This document shows positions 41,892-50,426 of a stretch of DNA of 64,000 nt, piece after piece; the first letter of the stretch is position 1; each line of letters begins with the position of its first letter. Both the position numbers and the translations under genes were made by a program. The notes under the pieces are model-generated. The model did no database searches, was not told the DNA's origin, and worked only from the letters and a program-made list of their open reading frames with translations. This stretch comes from Streptomyces albiflavescens (GTDB lineage: Bacteria; Actinomycetota; Actinomycetes; Streptomycetales; Streptomycetaceae). The stretch spans positions 1 to 64,000 of the forward strand of contig NZ_BMMM01000017.1 of the NCBI RefSeq assembly GCF_014645835.1, given 5' to 3'.

Positions 41892-42697
41892 GACTTCTTG
41901 GCCTTTGCGGTCCGAGCGGCGACCCAGACGGCGACGGCGACCAGGGTGCCGAGGCCGAAGATCCAGCCGAACAGGCCTTCACTGACCGGCCCGAGGCCAC
42001 CCAGTTCGAGACCGCCGGGGTTCTCGGTGTCGTCACCGTTGACCGCGTCGAGGTACGCGATGATGTCCTGCTTGTTCTTCGACGACAGCGTGGTGTCGGG
42101 GAAGGACGGCATGTTCTGCGGGCCGGTCTGCATGGCCTCGTAGATGTGCTTCGGGTCCACACCCTCGAGGCTCGGCGCGAACTTGCCGTGCGTCAACGCA
42201 CCGCCCTTGCCGGTGAAGTTGTGGCACTGCGCGCAGTTGGTGCGGAAGAGTTCGCCACCCTTGGCGATGTCCGCGCCCTCGGGGCTGACCTGGCTCTTCG
42301 TCGGGATCGAGGGACCGGCGCCGAGCGAGGCGATGTACGCCGCGAGCTGGTCGATCTCGGCCTGCGAGTAGATGACCTTCTTCTTCGGGATCTGCGCGCC
42401 CGGCTGCTGGGCCGGCATACGGCCGGTGCCGACCTGGAAGTCGACCGCCGCTGCGCCGACGCCCACAAGGCTCGGCCCGTCGGAGGTCCCCTGACCGCCG
42501 GTGCCGTGGCAGCTGGCGCAGCCTACGGCGTAGAGCTTCTGGCCCTCGTCGATGGCGAGGGACTGGGCGGTTTCATCGGCCTGCGCCTTGCTCGCGGGCG
42601 CGAACACGGCGTACAGCCCCCCGGTGGCCGCCAGCGCGAGGAGTAGGACGACGACCGCCGCCAGCGGATGGCGTCGTCGTGCGGAGAGCTTTTTCAC
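41888..42697 (-). CDS. qcrC: Diheme cytochrome c subunit of the bcc complex
   Basis: Protein of 269 residues. An N-terminal membrane helix is followed by two CxxCH heme sites, CASCHG and CAQCHN, and a C-terminal helix that anchors it. Diheme QcrC replaces soluble cytochrome c in actinomycetes and hands electrons directly to the aa3 oxidase. GTG 42697 starts MKKLSARRRHP; the ribosome binding site is weak. Confidence 0.95.
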   Translation of the reverse strand: MKKLSARRRHPLAAVVVLLLALAATGGLYAVFAPASKAQADETAQSLAIDEGQKLYAVGCASCHGTGGQGTSDGPSLVGVGAAAVDFQVGTGRMPAQQPGAQIPKKKVIYSQAEIDQLAAYIASLGAGPSIPTKSQVSPEGADIAKGGELFRTNCAQCHNFTGKGGALTHGKFAPSLEGVDPKHIYEAMQTGPQNMPSFPDTTLSSKNKQDIIAYLDAVNGDDTENPGGLELGGLGPVSEGLFGWIFGLGTLVAVAVWVAARTAKAKKS

Positions 42698-42759
42698 GGA
42701 TTACCCCGGTGTCAGGATCTTCTGCGTCGGTGCTTCTGGATGTTCGGGCGTGGGCCCGA

Positions 42760-43380
42760 TTACTTGATCAAGTAGATCGTGGCGAAGAGGCCGATCCAGA
42801 CGACATCGACGAAGTGCCAGTAATAGGACACGACGATGGCGGCGGTCGCCTGCTCATGAGTGAACCTCCGGGCCGCGTAGGTGCGGCCGAGGACGAACAG
42901 GAAGGCGATCAGACCGCCCGTCACATGCAGTCCGTGGAAGCCGGTGGTCAGGTAGAACACCGAGCCGTACGGGTCGGAGGAGAGCGAGAGCCCGTCCTTC
43001 TTGACCAGTTCGGTGTACTCGAACACCTGACCGCCGATGAAGATCGCACCCATGATGAAGGTGACGATGAACCACATCCGGAGCTTCTTCACGTCCCCGC
43101 GCTCGGCGGCGAACACGCCGAGCTGGCAGGTCAGGGAGGAGAGCACCAGGATCGTGGTGTTCGTCGCCGAGAACGGAAGGTTCAGGCTGGACGCCATTTC
43201 CTTCCAGTGCTCCGGCCCGGTCACCGATCGCAGGGTGAAGTACATCGCGAAGAGGGCCGCGAAGAACATCAGCTCGGAACTCAGCCAGATGATGGTTCCG
43301 ACGCTGGTGAGGTTCGGCCGATTGACCGACGGGTGCGCGTGCCCGGTTTCTACTGTCGTTGCTGTCGCCACGACCGACAT
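42760..43380 (-). CDS. ctaE: Cytochrome c oxidase subunit III
   Basis: Protein of 206 residues with five hydrophobic helices (SELMFFAALFAMYF and VSYYWHFVDVVWIG among them), the short five-helix form of actinobacteria. It is the first gene of the leftward ctaE-qcrCAB operon. ATG 43380 is embedded in a perfect inverted repeat and has no clear ribosome binding site; the start is nevertheless the standard one for this protein. Confidence 0.95.
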   Translation of the reverse strand: MSVVATATTVETGHAHPSVNRPNLTSVGTIIWLSSELMFFAALFAMYFTLRSVTGPEHWKEMASSLNLPFSATNTTILVLSSLTCQLGVFAAERGDVKKLRMWFIVTFIMGAIFIGGQVFEYTELVKKDGLSLSSDPYGSVFYLTTGFHGLHVTGGLIAFLFVLGRTYAARRFTHEQATAAIVVSYYWHFVDVVWIGLFATIYLIK

Positions 43381-43391
43381 TATGTCGGTCG
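43371..43391 (-). promoter_or_regulatory. Perfect palindrome over the ctaE start codon
   Basis: CGACCGACAT-T-ATGTCGGTCG is a 21-bp perfect palindrome centred just upstream of the ctaE ATG. In RNA it can fold with an eight-base stem and place the start codon in the loop. It could be an operator or a translational control element. Confidence 0.65.
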
Positions 43392-43484
43392 CTTATCCCG
43401 CCCTCACCCCGGGGGGTGCCGTTCGGGGTGTTGACGGGGTGTGTCCAGCCCGTATGGCCCATCGAAGCCCTGTCCGAACCGGTG

Positions 43485-43511
43485 TTGACGAGCTGTTCAA
43501 GGGAGTAGCAT
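43485..43511 (+). promoter_or_regulatory. Possible promoter of the receiver-like gene
   Basis: TTGACG and TAGCAT are separated by 15 bp, about 50 bp before the start of the receiver-like gene. The spacing is shorter than ideal. Confidence 0.4.
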
Positions 43512-43558
43512 CCGCGCCATCGGTACCAGTGGTTCCCGACCAAAGACGCGGAGGAACA

Positions 43559-43960
43559 ATGCAGCCGACCGCCACGGTGCTCGTCTACAGCGACGACTCC
43601 AACACCCGCGAACAGGTGCGGCTGGCGACTGGGCGCAGGCCCGCTCCGGACGTTCCCTCCGTCGAGTTCATCGAGTGCGCGACCCCCGGCGCCGTCATCA
43701 AGGAGCTGGACAAGGGCGGGATCGACGTCTGTGTGCTGGACGGCGAAGCGGTGCCCATGGGCGGCATGGGGGTGTGCCGGCAGATCAAGGACGAGATCTT
43801 CAACTGCCCGCCCGTGCTGGTGCTCATCGGCCGGCCCCAGGACGCCTGGCTGGCCACGTGGAGCCGTGCGGATGCCGCTGTGACGCATCCGGTGGACCCC
43901 GTCGAGTTCGCCGCCGCTCTGGCCTCTCTGCTGCGGCGCAAGGCACTTCTCGGCGCCTGA
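43559..43960 (+). CDS. Degenerate receiver-like protein next to ctaE
   Basis: Protein of 133 residues with a CheY-like fold: TVLVYSDD (acidic pair), DVCVLDGEA (phospho-Asp equivalent) and HPVDPVEFAAALASLLRR (final helix). The conserved Lys is replaced (THP instead of a K-P), and the usual Thr/Ser at the end of strand 4 is Gly. No output domain follows. It may be a phosphorylation-independent adaptor. ATG 43559 has GGAGGA. It is divergent from ctaE, so a regulatory link with respiration is possible but unproven. Confidence 0.75.
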   Translation: MQPTATVLVYSDDSNTREQVRLATGRRPAPDVPSVEFIECATPGAVIKELDKGGIDVCVLDGEAVPMGGMGVCRQIKDEIFNCPPVLVLIGRPQDAWLATWSRADAAVTHPVDPVEFAAALASLLRRKALLGA

Positions 43961-43994
43961 GAACCCGGATGGCCGGATGGCCGGGTGCTCGGGC

Positions 43995-44074
43995 GACTGC
44001 GGGCCGTCCGTGGTTCGTCGCGCCCACGCGGCGGAGCCACTCATGTCACAGCCCCGCGCCCCTGACGGGGCGCG
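43995..44074. repeat. Dispersed Streptomyces intergenic repeat
   Basis: GACTGCGGGCCGTCCGTGG, then TCGCGCCCACGCGGCGGAGCC, ending in a CCCCGCGCCCCTGACGGGGCGCGG hairpin. A second copy of the first part lies at 48822-48879, near the desulfurase gene. It separates the convergent receiver-like and L,D-transpeptidase genes. Confidence 0.75.
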
Positions 44075-44090
44075 GTCGCACGCGTCGAAC

Positions 44091-45350
44091 TCACACTGAC
44101 TCGGGGCGCAGTCTGGCCCTGTCCTGCGGGGCCGGGCCGTCGGGAACCCCGCCGACCAGGGCGCTGCCCTGGCGCCAGGTCTTCCAGTTGAGATTCCAGT
44201 CGCCGAAGCCGTTGTCGAACGGGGCCATCGTGGCCCCGTTGGAGTTCTGGACCTTCACGATGTCGCCCTGGCGCACGTTGTTGAAGAACCACTCGGCGTT
44301 GCCGGTGCTCATCCCGGTGCAGCCGTGGCTGACGTTGGCATACCCCTGTTCGCCCACCGACCAGGGCGCCGCGTGCACGTACTCGCCGCTCCAGGTGACG
44401 CGGGTCGCGTAGTACACGGGCAGGTCGTAGGAGTCCGCGCTGCCCTCGGCGATGCCGACGGTGGTCCCGCGCATCCGTACGAAGTACTGCTTCTCCAGGA
44501 CGACCTTGACACCGTTGCGGGTCTCGAAGCCGGGCTTGCCGGTGGTGACGGGGATCGTCTTGATCGGCTGGTCGTTGCGGTAGACCGTCATGGAGTGCGC
44601 GGCAGCGTCCGTGACGGCGATGAGGCGATCGCCCGTGGTGAGCGTCAGGGACTTGGCGTTGCCGCCCCAGAGACGGTCGGCGATCTTGATGCCCGCGAGG
44701 TTGCTGTGCGCCTGGATGGTGGCGTTCGCGGGCCAGTAGTCCTTGGGCCGGTAGTGCAGCATCTTGTCGTTCACCCAGTGCCAGGCGCCCTCCGCGGCGG
44801 GCACCGAGTCGACCTTGAGGGCGCGCTCGACGATCGTGCGGGCGGCCTTGTCCTTGACGGGGGCGCTGAGTTCGGCGGTGACGGGCTGGCCGACGCCGTA
44901 CTTGCCCGCCTCGGGCCCGAACTTCACGTCCAACTGCTTCTTCGTCTTGGGCGTGGTGGTGTCGAAGTCGAGGACCTTGCGGCCGGGAGCGCCGCTGCCG
45001 TCCTCAGTGCTCACGCGCACCGTGTAGTGGGCCCCTGCGGCCAGCGGTGAGGTGCTGTGCCAGCGGCTGCCGTCGGCGGCCAGTTCGCCCACCACGTAGC
45101 GGCCCGAGGCGTCCGTGGCCGTGACGTCGGTGATACGCCCGTCTTCGGTCAGGGAGACGATTTCCAGGGGCTTGTCGGGGTCGACCTTCTGGTTGCCGCT
45201 GCTGCCGTTGAAGGTGATCTGTCCCGCCGCGTCGTACGGCTTCGCCGAGAGCGGGTGGTCGTCAGCGCTGCAGGCGGCGACGCCAGTGCCGAGGGCGACC
45301 ACCAGCGTGGTGCAGCTGACGACCGTGCGGATGCGCGGTGAGTGGCTCAT
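44091..45350 (-). CDS. L,D-transpeptidase lipoprotein
   Basis: Protein of 419 residues that makes 3-3 cross-links in peptidoglycan. The N-terminus has a signal peptide with lipobox VAAC (Cys27). Two Ig-like domains (about 40-250) precede the YkuD catalytic domain with HGCTGMSTGNAEW, where the Cys is the nucleophile, and a C-terminal helix-rich tail. ATG 45350. It lies between the two respiratory blocks but has no link to them. Confidence 0.92.
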   Translation of the reverse strand: MSHSPRIRTVVSCTTLVVALGTGVAACSADDHPLSAKPYDAAGQITFNGSSGNQKVDPDKPLEIVSLTEDGRITDVTATDASGRYVVGELAADGSRWHSTSPLAAGAHYTVRVSTEDGSGAPGRKVLDFDTTTPKTKKQLDVKFGPEAGKYGVGQPVTAELSAPVKDKAARTIVERALKVDSVPAAEGAWHWVNDKMLHYRPKDYWPANATIQAHSNLAGIKIADRLWGGNAKSLTLTTGDRLIAVTDAAAHSMTVYRNDQPIKTIPVTTGKPGFETRNGVKVVLEKQYFVRMRGTTVGIAEGSADSYDLPVYYATRVTWSGEYVHAAPWSVGEQGYANVSHGCTGMSTGNAEWFFNNVRQGDIVKVQNSNGATMAPFDNGFGDWNLNWKTWRQGSALVGGVPDGPAPQDRARLRPESV

Positions 45351-45480
45351 GCCTCCACGCTATGAACGACCGTCAACCACGGCACGGCGAGTGACCCGCG
45401 TGAGGTACGTGACGCGTGGCAAACGAGTGAGCCCGGACACTCCTGGCGGAGTATCCGGGCTCCCGGCTGTTCGGCGCGTG

Positions 45481-45879
45481 CTACTGCGTGCGGTTCTCAC
45501 CGTGGTAGTACTCGAAGACCCAGCCCCACAGGCCGATCAGGATGATCGGGGCCGAGAAGTACAGCAGCCACCAGCCGAAGACGACGCCCAGGAAGGCGAG
45601 CGCGCCACCGACACCGAGCGCGAGCGGCTGCCAGCTGTGCGGGCTGAAGAAGCCCACCTCGCCGGCCTCGTCCGCGACGTCCGCGTCCTTGTTGTCCTGC
45701 GCCAGCGCGTCGACCCGCCGGGCCGTGAAGGCCAGGTAGTAGCCGATCATCATGCTCAGGCCGAAGGCCAGGAAGAGCGCCGTGGTGCCGGCCGGCTCCT
45801 TCGACCACACGCCATAGACGATCGCCATGACGAGGATGAAGACGGCCAGCCAGATGAACATCTTGCCTTGGACCTTCAC
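45481..45879 (-). CDS. ctaF: Cytochrome c oxidase subunit IV (actinobacterial)
   Basis: Protein of 132 residues with about four hydrophobic segments, the actinobacterial CtaF type. It is the last gene of the ctaC-ctaD-ctaF unit; its GTG start overlaps the ctaD stop by four bases (GTGA). CtaF stabilises the aa3 oxidase. Confidence 0.9.
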   Translation of the reverse strand: MKVQGKMFIWLAVFILVMAIVYGVWSKEPAGTTALFLAFGLSMMIGYYLAFTARRVDALAQDNKDADVADEAGEVGFFSPHSWQPLALGVGGALAFLGVVFGWWLLYFSAPIILIGLWGWVFEYYHGENRTQ

Positions 45880-47612
45880 TTGCCGGCCTCCTTGCCACCA
45901 GACAGAGCCGACGTCCCGTGACCGGCGCTCTCGAGCTGTTCGAGAGCGGCGATCTCCGGGTGGTGCAGGTCGAACGCCGGGGATTCACTGCGAATCCGCG
46001 GCAGGGTGAGGAAGTTGTGCCGCGGCGGCGGGCAAGAGGTGGCCCACTCCAGCGAACGGCCGTAGCCCCACGGGTCGTCGACGCCGACCGGCTTGCCGTA
46101 CTTGGCCGTCTTCCACACGTTGTAGAGGAACGGCAGGACCGACAGGCCGAGCAGGAACGAGCTGATCGTCGAGATCGTGTTCAGCGCCGTGAAGCCGTCG
46201 GCCGCGAGGTAGTCCGCGTACCGACGCGGCATGCCCTCCGCGCCCAGCCAGTGCTGGACGAGGAACGTGCCGTGGAAGCCCACGAACAGCGTCCAGAAGG
46301 TGATCTTGCCGAGGCGCTCGTCGAGCATCTTGCCCGTCATCTTCGGCCACCAGAAGTGGAAGCCGGAGAACATCGCGAACACCACGGTGCCGAAGACCAC
46401 GTAGTGGAAGTGCGCCACCACGAAGTACGAGTCCGAGACGTGGAAGTCCATCGGCGGCGAGGCCAGGATGACACCGGTCAGACCACCGAACGTGAAGGTG
46501 ATCAGGAAGCCGGTGGCCCAGAGCATCGGGGTCTCGAAACTCAGGGACCCCTTCCACATCGTTCCGATCCAGTTGAAGAACTTCACGCCCGTTGGCACGG
46601 CGATGAGGAACGTCATGAAGGAGAAGAACGGCAGCAACACACCACCGGTGACGTACATGTGGTGGGCCCACACGGTCACGGACAGACCGGCGATGGAGAT
46701 GGTGGCGGCGATGAGGCCCATGTAGCCGAACATCGGCTTGCGTGAGAACACTGGGATGACTTCGGAAATGATTCCGAAGAATGGCAAGGCGATGATGTAC
46801 ACCTCTGGATGGCCGAAGAACCAGAAGAGGTGTTGCCAGAGTAGGGCTCCGCCATTTGCCGCGTCGAAGATGTGGGCACCGAACTTGCGGTCCGCCTCCA
46901 GGGCGAACAGCGCGGCCGCGAGGACCGGGAAGGCCAGCAGGACCAGCACACCGGTCAGCAGCACGTTCCACACGAAGATCGGCATGCGGAACATCGTCAT
47001 GCCCGGAGCGCGCATGCAGATGATGGTGGTGATGAAGTTGACCGAGCCGAGGATCGTGCCGAAGCCGGAGAAGGCCAGACCCATGATCCACATGTCGGCG
47101 CCGATGCCCGGCGAGCGGACCGCGTCCGACAGCGGGCTGTAGGCGAACCAGCCGAAGTCGGCCGCGCCCTGCGGGGTGAGGAAGCCACCGACCGCGATGA
47201 GCGAGCCGAACAGGTAGAGCCAGTAGGCGAACATGTTCAGCCGCGGGAACGCCACGTCGGGCGCGCCGATCTGCAGCGGCATGATCCAGTTCGCGAAACC
47301 GGCGAACAGCGGCGTCGCGAACATCAGCAGCATGATCGTGCCGTGCATCGTGAACGCCTGGTTGAACTGCTCGTTCGACATGATCTGCAGACCAGGCCGG
47401 GCGAGCTCGGCGCGCATGAGCAGCGCCATGACGCCGCCGATGCAGAAGAACGCGAACGACGTGACCAGATACAGCGTGCCGATCGTCTTGTGGTCAGTGG
47501 TGGTGAGCCACTTGATCACGACGTTGCCGGGCTGCTTGCGCCGTACCGGCAGCTCGTTCTCGTACGAGTCTTCGGCTTCGGCGGCACCCTGGGGTTCGTT
47601 GAGGATGCTCAC
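45876..47612 (-). CDS. ctaD: Cytochrome c oxidase subunit I
   Basis: Protein of 578 residues with twelve helices. Ligands for the low-spin heme and the heme-copper centre are visible, including FFGHPEVYIIALP (His-Tyr copper site) and VWAHHMYVTGG, and HFHYVVFG. It reduces oxygen and pumps protons. GTG 47612 overlaps the ctaC stop. The stretch 46741-46870, around the HPEVY site, uses many A/T-ending codons (CTA, CAT, CCA, GGA, ATT), unlike the rest of the gene. Confidence 0.96.
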   Translation of the reverse strand: MSILNEPQGAAEAEDSYENELPVRRKQPGNVVIKWLTTTDHKTIGTLYLVTSFAFFCIGGVMALLMRAELARPGLQIMSNEQFNQAFTMHGTIMLLMFATPLFAGFANWIMPLQIGAPDVAFPRLNMFAYWLYLFGSLIAVGGFLTPQGAADFGWFAYSPLSDAVRSPGIGADMWIMGLAFSGFGTILGSVNFITTIICMRAPGMTMFRMPIFVWNVLLTGVLVLLAFPVLAAALFALEADRKFGAHIFDAANGGALLWQHLFWFFGHPEVYIIALPFFGIISEVIPVFSRKPMFGYMGLIAATISIAGLSVTVWAHHMYVTGGVLLPFFSFMTFLIAVPTGVKFFNWIGTMWKGSLSFETPMLWATGFLITFTFGGLTGVILASPPMDFHVSDSYFVVAHFHYVVFGTVVFAMFSGFHFWWPKMTGKMLDERLGKITFWTLFVGFHGTFLVQHWLGAEGMPRRYADYLAADGFTALNTISTISSFLLGLSVLPFLYNVWKTAKYGKPVGVDDPWGYGRSLEWATSCPPPRHNFLTLPRIRSESPAFDLHHPEIAALEQLESAGHGTSALSGGKEAGK

Positions 47613-48574
47613 AGGTTGTTCGTCTCCCGGTTCTTCTCGTGGCCCGTCTGCTCAATGCCGGCCGGGACGTAACCGGTCTGTCCCTTCGCCGCGAGCTCCT
47701 TGAGGTGGGCCTCGTAGCGCTCGGGGGAGACGACCTTCACGTTGAAGAGCATCCGGGAGTGGTCGACGCCGCACAGCTCGGCGCACTTACCCAGGAAGGT
47801 GCCCTCACGGTTGGGGGTCACCTGGAAGGAGTTGGTGTGGCCCGGGATGACGTCCTGCTTCATGAGGAACGGCACCACCCAGAAGGAGTGGATGACGTCA
47901 CGCGAAGTGAGGACGAAGCGGACCGTCTTGCCCTTGGGGAGCCAGAGGGTCGGACCCGGGTTGCCGGTCTGCGGGTTCCGCGTACCGGGCGTGCCGACGT
48001 CGTAGACACCGCCGGCGTTCGCCGGGAAGTCGTTCTTGAACCGGTCCGGAATGGCAGCCAGGTTCTTGTCGGTCTTCGCGTTCCCGGTGGAACCGGGGAC
48101 GTCCGCGATGTAGTTGAAGCCCCAGCTCCACTGGAAGCCGACGACGTTCACAGTGACGTCGGGCTTCGGCTTGAGGCTGAGGAGCTTCGTCTCGTCACGG
48201 GCGGTGAAGTAGAACAGCACCGAGACGATGATGAGCGGGACCACCGTGTACAGCGCCTCGATGGGCATGTTGTACCGGGTCTGCGGAGGAACCTCCACCT
48301 TGGTGCGGCTGCGCCGGTGGAACATGGCCGCCCACAGGATCAGGCCCCACACCAGCACGCCAACGGCGAGCGCGGCCGCCCAGGACCCCTGCCACAGCGA
48401 GAGGATCCGCGGAGCCTCTTCCGTGACCGGGGTGGGCATACCAAGGCGGGGGAAGTCTTCCCAGTTGTACGAGCAACCGGTGGCTGTCGCCAGGACCAGG
48501 CCCGCAGTCATTGCCTGCAGCAGCTTCCGCCGCATCGGGCGCCGCGGCGAGCGGTCGGAGCCGTTGGGACTCAC
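47609..48574 (-). CDS. ctaC: Cytochrome c oxidase subunit II
   Basis: Lipoprotein of 321 residues. Lipobox ATGC (Cys34), two membrane helices (about 60-80 and 105-125) and a periplasmic cupredoxin domain with CuA ligands in CAELCGVDHSRM. It receives electrons from QcrC. GTG 48574. First gene of ctaC-ctaD-ctaF. Confidence 0.95.
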   Translation of the reverse strand: MSPNGSDRSPRRPMRRKLLQAMTAGLVLATATGCSYNWEDFPRLGMPTPVTEEAPRILSLWQGSWAAALAVGVLVWGLILWAAMFHRRSRTKVEVPPQTRYNMPIEALYTVVPLIIVSVLFYFTARDETKLLSLKPKPDVTVNVVGFQWSWGFNYIADVPGSTGNAKTDKNLAAIPDRFKNDFPANAGGVYDVGTPGTRNPQTGNPGPTLWLPKGKTVRFVLTSRDVIHSFWVVPFLMKQDVIPGHTNSFQVTPNREGTFLGKCAELCGVDHSRMLFNVKVVSPERYEAHLKELAAKGQTGYVPAGIEQTGHEKNRETNNL

Positions 48575-48932
48575 GTAGCGCCTTCCCGAGAGTCTCGCCC
48601 GCGCTACTGGCTGCGGCCTTCTCGCTGGTCGGTCGCCGCCCTGCGTCGGGCAGGGGTTTGGATGTTTATGCGGACCAAACCCTACTGGACGCTATTTGGG
48701 GTCGCGCGGGGAGGGTGCCCAACGCGCCGCCAGGCACCCCGAAGGGGTGGAATGCCCGGCTCCGGGTGCCTTCTGACGGGGGGTTCGGGGCGCTCCATGG
48801 CTCGGGGGCGGGGCATCTACGGCGACCGCGGGCCCGTCGGTGGCTTGTCGCGCCCACGCGGCGGAGCCGCCTGATGTCATCGCCTCGCTCCCCCGCGCGC
48901 AATGCCCTGGCCGGAGGATTTAGCGTTGAGGT
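48575..48932. other. Divergent intergenic region with repeat copy
   Basis: This 358-bp interval separates ctaC from the desulfurase gene and holds no recognised gene. Noted features: an 8-bp inverted repeat GGGTTTGG/CCAAACCC at 48654-48681, and at 48822-48879 a second copy of the dispersed intergenic repeat seen near 43995 (CCGTCGGTGG, then GTCGCGCCCACGCGGCGGAG). The promoters of both operons should lie here, but I cannot mark them with confidence. Confidence 0.6.
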
Positions 48933-50315
48933 GTGGCCTACTTCGATGCTGCTTCCGCTGCTCCTCTCCACCCCGTCGCCCGGCAGGCCCTGCAGGCCTC
49001 GCTCGACGAGGGGTGGGCCGATCCCGCCCGCCTGTACCGGGAGGGACGGCGGGCGCGGCTGCTGCTCGACGCCGCGCGTGAGGCGGCGGCCGAGGCGGTG
49101 GGCTGTCGCCCGGACGAGCTGGTCTTCACCTCGTCCGGTACGCGGGCGGTGCACACCGGGATCGAGGGCGCGCTGGCCGGCCGGCGCCGCGTCGGACGCC
49201 ACCTGATCGTGTCAGCCGTCGAACACTCGTCGGTGCTTCATTCGGCAGATGTCCACGAGGCGGCGGGTGGTTCGGTGACACAGATCCCGGTCGACCGTGC
49301 GGGCAGGGTGTCCCCTTCCGTGTACGCGGAGGCCCTGCGCCCCGACACCGCTCTCGCCTGTCTGCAGTCCGCCAACCACGAGGTGGGGACGGAGCAGCCG
49401 GTCGCCGCGGTGGCCGAGGCGTGCCGCGCGGCAGGGGTCCCGCTGCTGGTCGACGCGGCGCAGTCGCTGGGCTGGGCGCGCGTCGAGGGCGACTGGTCCT
49501 TGTTGACGGCAAGTGCCCATAAATGGGGTGGACCTTCGGGCGTCGGGCTGCTCGTCGTACGGAAGGGGACACGGTTCTCGCCCCAAGGGCCCCCGGACGA
49601 GCGGGAGTCGGGACGGGCGGCCGGGTTCGAGAACATCCCCGCCGTGGTGGCCGCGGCGGCCTCGCTGCGCGCCGTACGCGCGGAGGCGGCCGTGGAGGCC
49701 GGGCGGCTGCGGGAGCTGACGGACCGGATCCGCGGGCGAGTCCCCGAACTGGTCCCGGACGTGGAGGTGGTCGGCGACGCGATCCACCGGCTGCCGGGGA
49801 TCGTCACCTTCTCCTGTCTCTATGTCGACGGAGAGACACTGCTGCACGAACTGGACCGGGCGGGCTTCTCGGTCTCCTCCGGTTCGTCCTGCACCAGCAG
49901 CACGCTGACGCCCAGCCACGTCCTGAAGGCCATGGGCGTTCTGAGCGAGGGCAACGTTCGCGTGTCGTTGCCGCCGGGCACGGCGGAAGAGGACGTCGAC
50001 CGCTTCCTGTCGGTCCTGCCCGGTGGCGTCTCCGCGGTCCGCGAGAAGCTGGGGGCCCCGACGGCGCCGGCGAAGACGTCCGCGGCCGCCGACACCCTCG
50101 TCGTGGACTCGCTGGGCAAGCGGTGCCCGATCCCGGTGATCGAGCTGGCGAAGGTCATCGGGGACGTTCCGGTCGGCGGGACCGTGCGTGTCCTCTCCGA
50201 CGACGAGGCGGCCCGGCTCGACATCCCGGCGTGGTGCGAGATGCGGGGGCAGGAGTACGTGGGTGAGGAGCCGATGGAGAAGGGGACGGCCTACGTGGTG
50301 CGGCGGCTGGCCTAG
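48933..50315 (+). CDS. Cysteine desulfurase fused to TusA-like sulfur carrier
   Basis: Protein of 460 residues. The N-terminal 370 residues are a NifS/IscS-type desulfurase with the PLP lysine in SAHKWGGPSG, VEHSSVLHSA and the sulfur-accepting Cys in SSGSSCTSSTL. After an Ala-rich linker the C-terminal 75 residues are a TusA fold with GKRCPIPVIELAK, where Cys would receive the persulfide. The fusion should pass sulfur directly to its carrier, for thiolation or molybdopterin or Fe-S synthesis. GTG 48933; GGAGG is rather far (about 16 bases), so GAGG just upstream may help. Confidence 0.9.
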   Translation: MAYFDAASAAPLHPVARQALQASLDEGWADPARLYREGRRARLLLDAAREAAAEAVGCRPDELVFTSSGTRAVHTGIEGALAGRRRVGRHLIVSAVEHSSVLHSADVHEAAGGSVTQIPVDRAGRVSPSVYAEALRPDTALACLQSANHEVGTEQPVAAVAEACRAAGVPLLVDAAQSLGWARVEGDWSLLTASAHKWGGPSGVGLLVVRKGTRFSPQGPPDERESGRAAGFENIPAVVAAAASLRAVRAEAAVEAGRLRELTDRIRGRVPELVPDVEVVGDAIHRLPGIVTFSCLYVDGETLLHELDRAGFSVSSGSSCTSSTLTPSHVLKAMGVLSEGNVRVSLPPGTAEEDVDRFLSVLPGGVSAVREKLGAPTAPAKTSAAADTLVVDSLGKRCPIPVIELAKVIGDVPVGGTVRVLSDDEAARLDIPAWCEMRGQEYVGEEPMEKGTAYVVRRLA

Positions 50316-50392
50316 GCACGCCCGGAGTGAGGCTGACCTGGGCACGCCCGGAGTGAAGCTGACCCGGGCACGCCCGGAGTGAAGGGGTACGG
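50315..50392. repeat. Three 26-bp tandem repeats after the desulfurase gene
   Basis: Units of 26 bp begin at 50315, 50341 and 50367 with GGCACGCCCGGAGTGA. The third diverges after 17 bases, where it becomes the left arm of the terminator hairpin at 50378-50405. Confidence 0.8.
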
Positions 50393-50405
50393 GTACCCCT
50401 TCACT
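50378..50405. terminator. Bidirectional terminator
   Basis: AGTGAAGGGGTA and TACCCCTTCACT form a 12-bp perfect stem around CGGG, between the convergent desulfurase and PfkB kinase genes. GAAAAG follows on the plus strand. Confidence 0.85.
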
Positions 50406-50426
50406 CGAAAAGGGCGGGCGAGTGGG

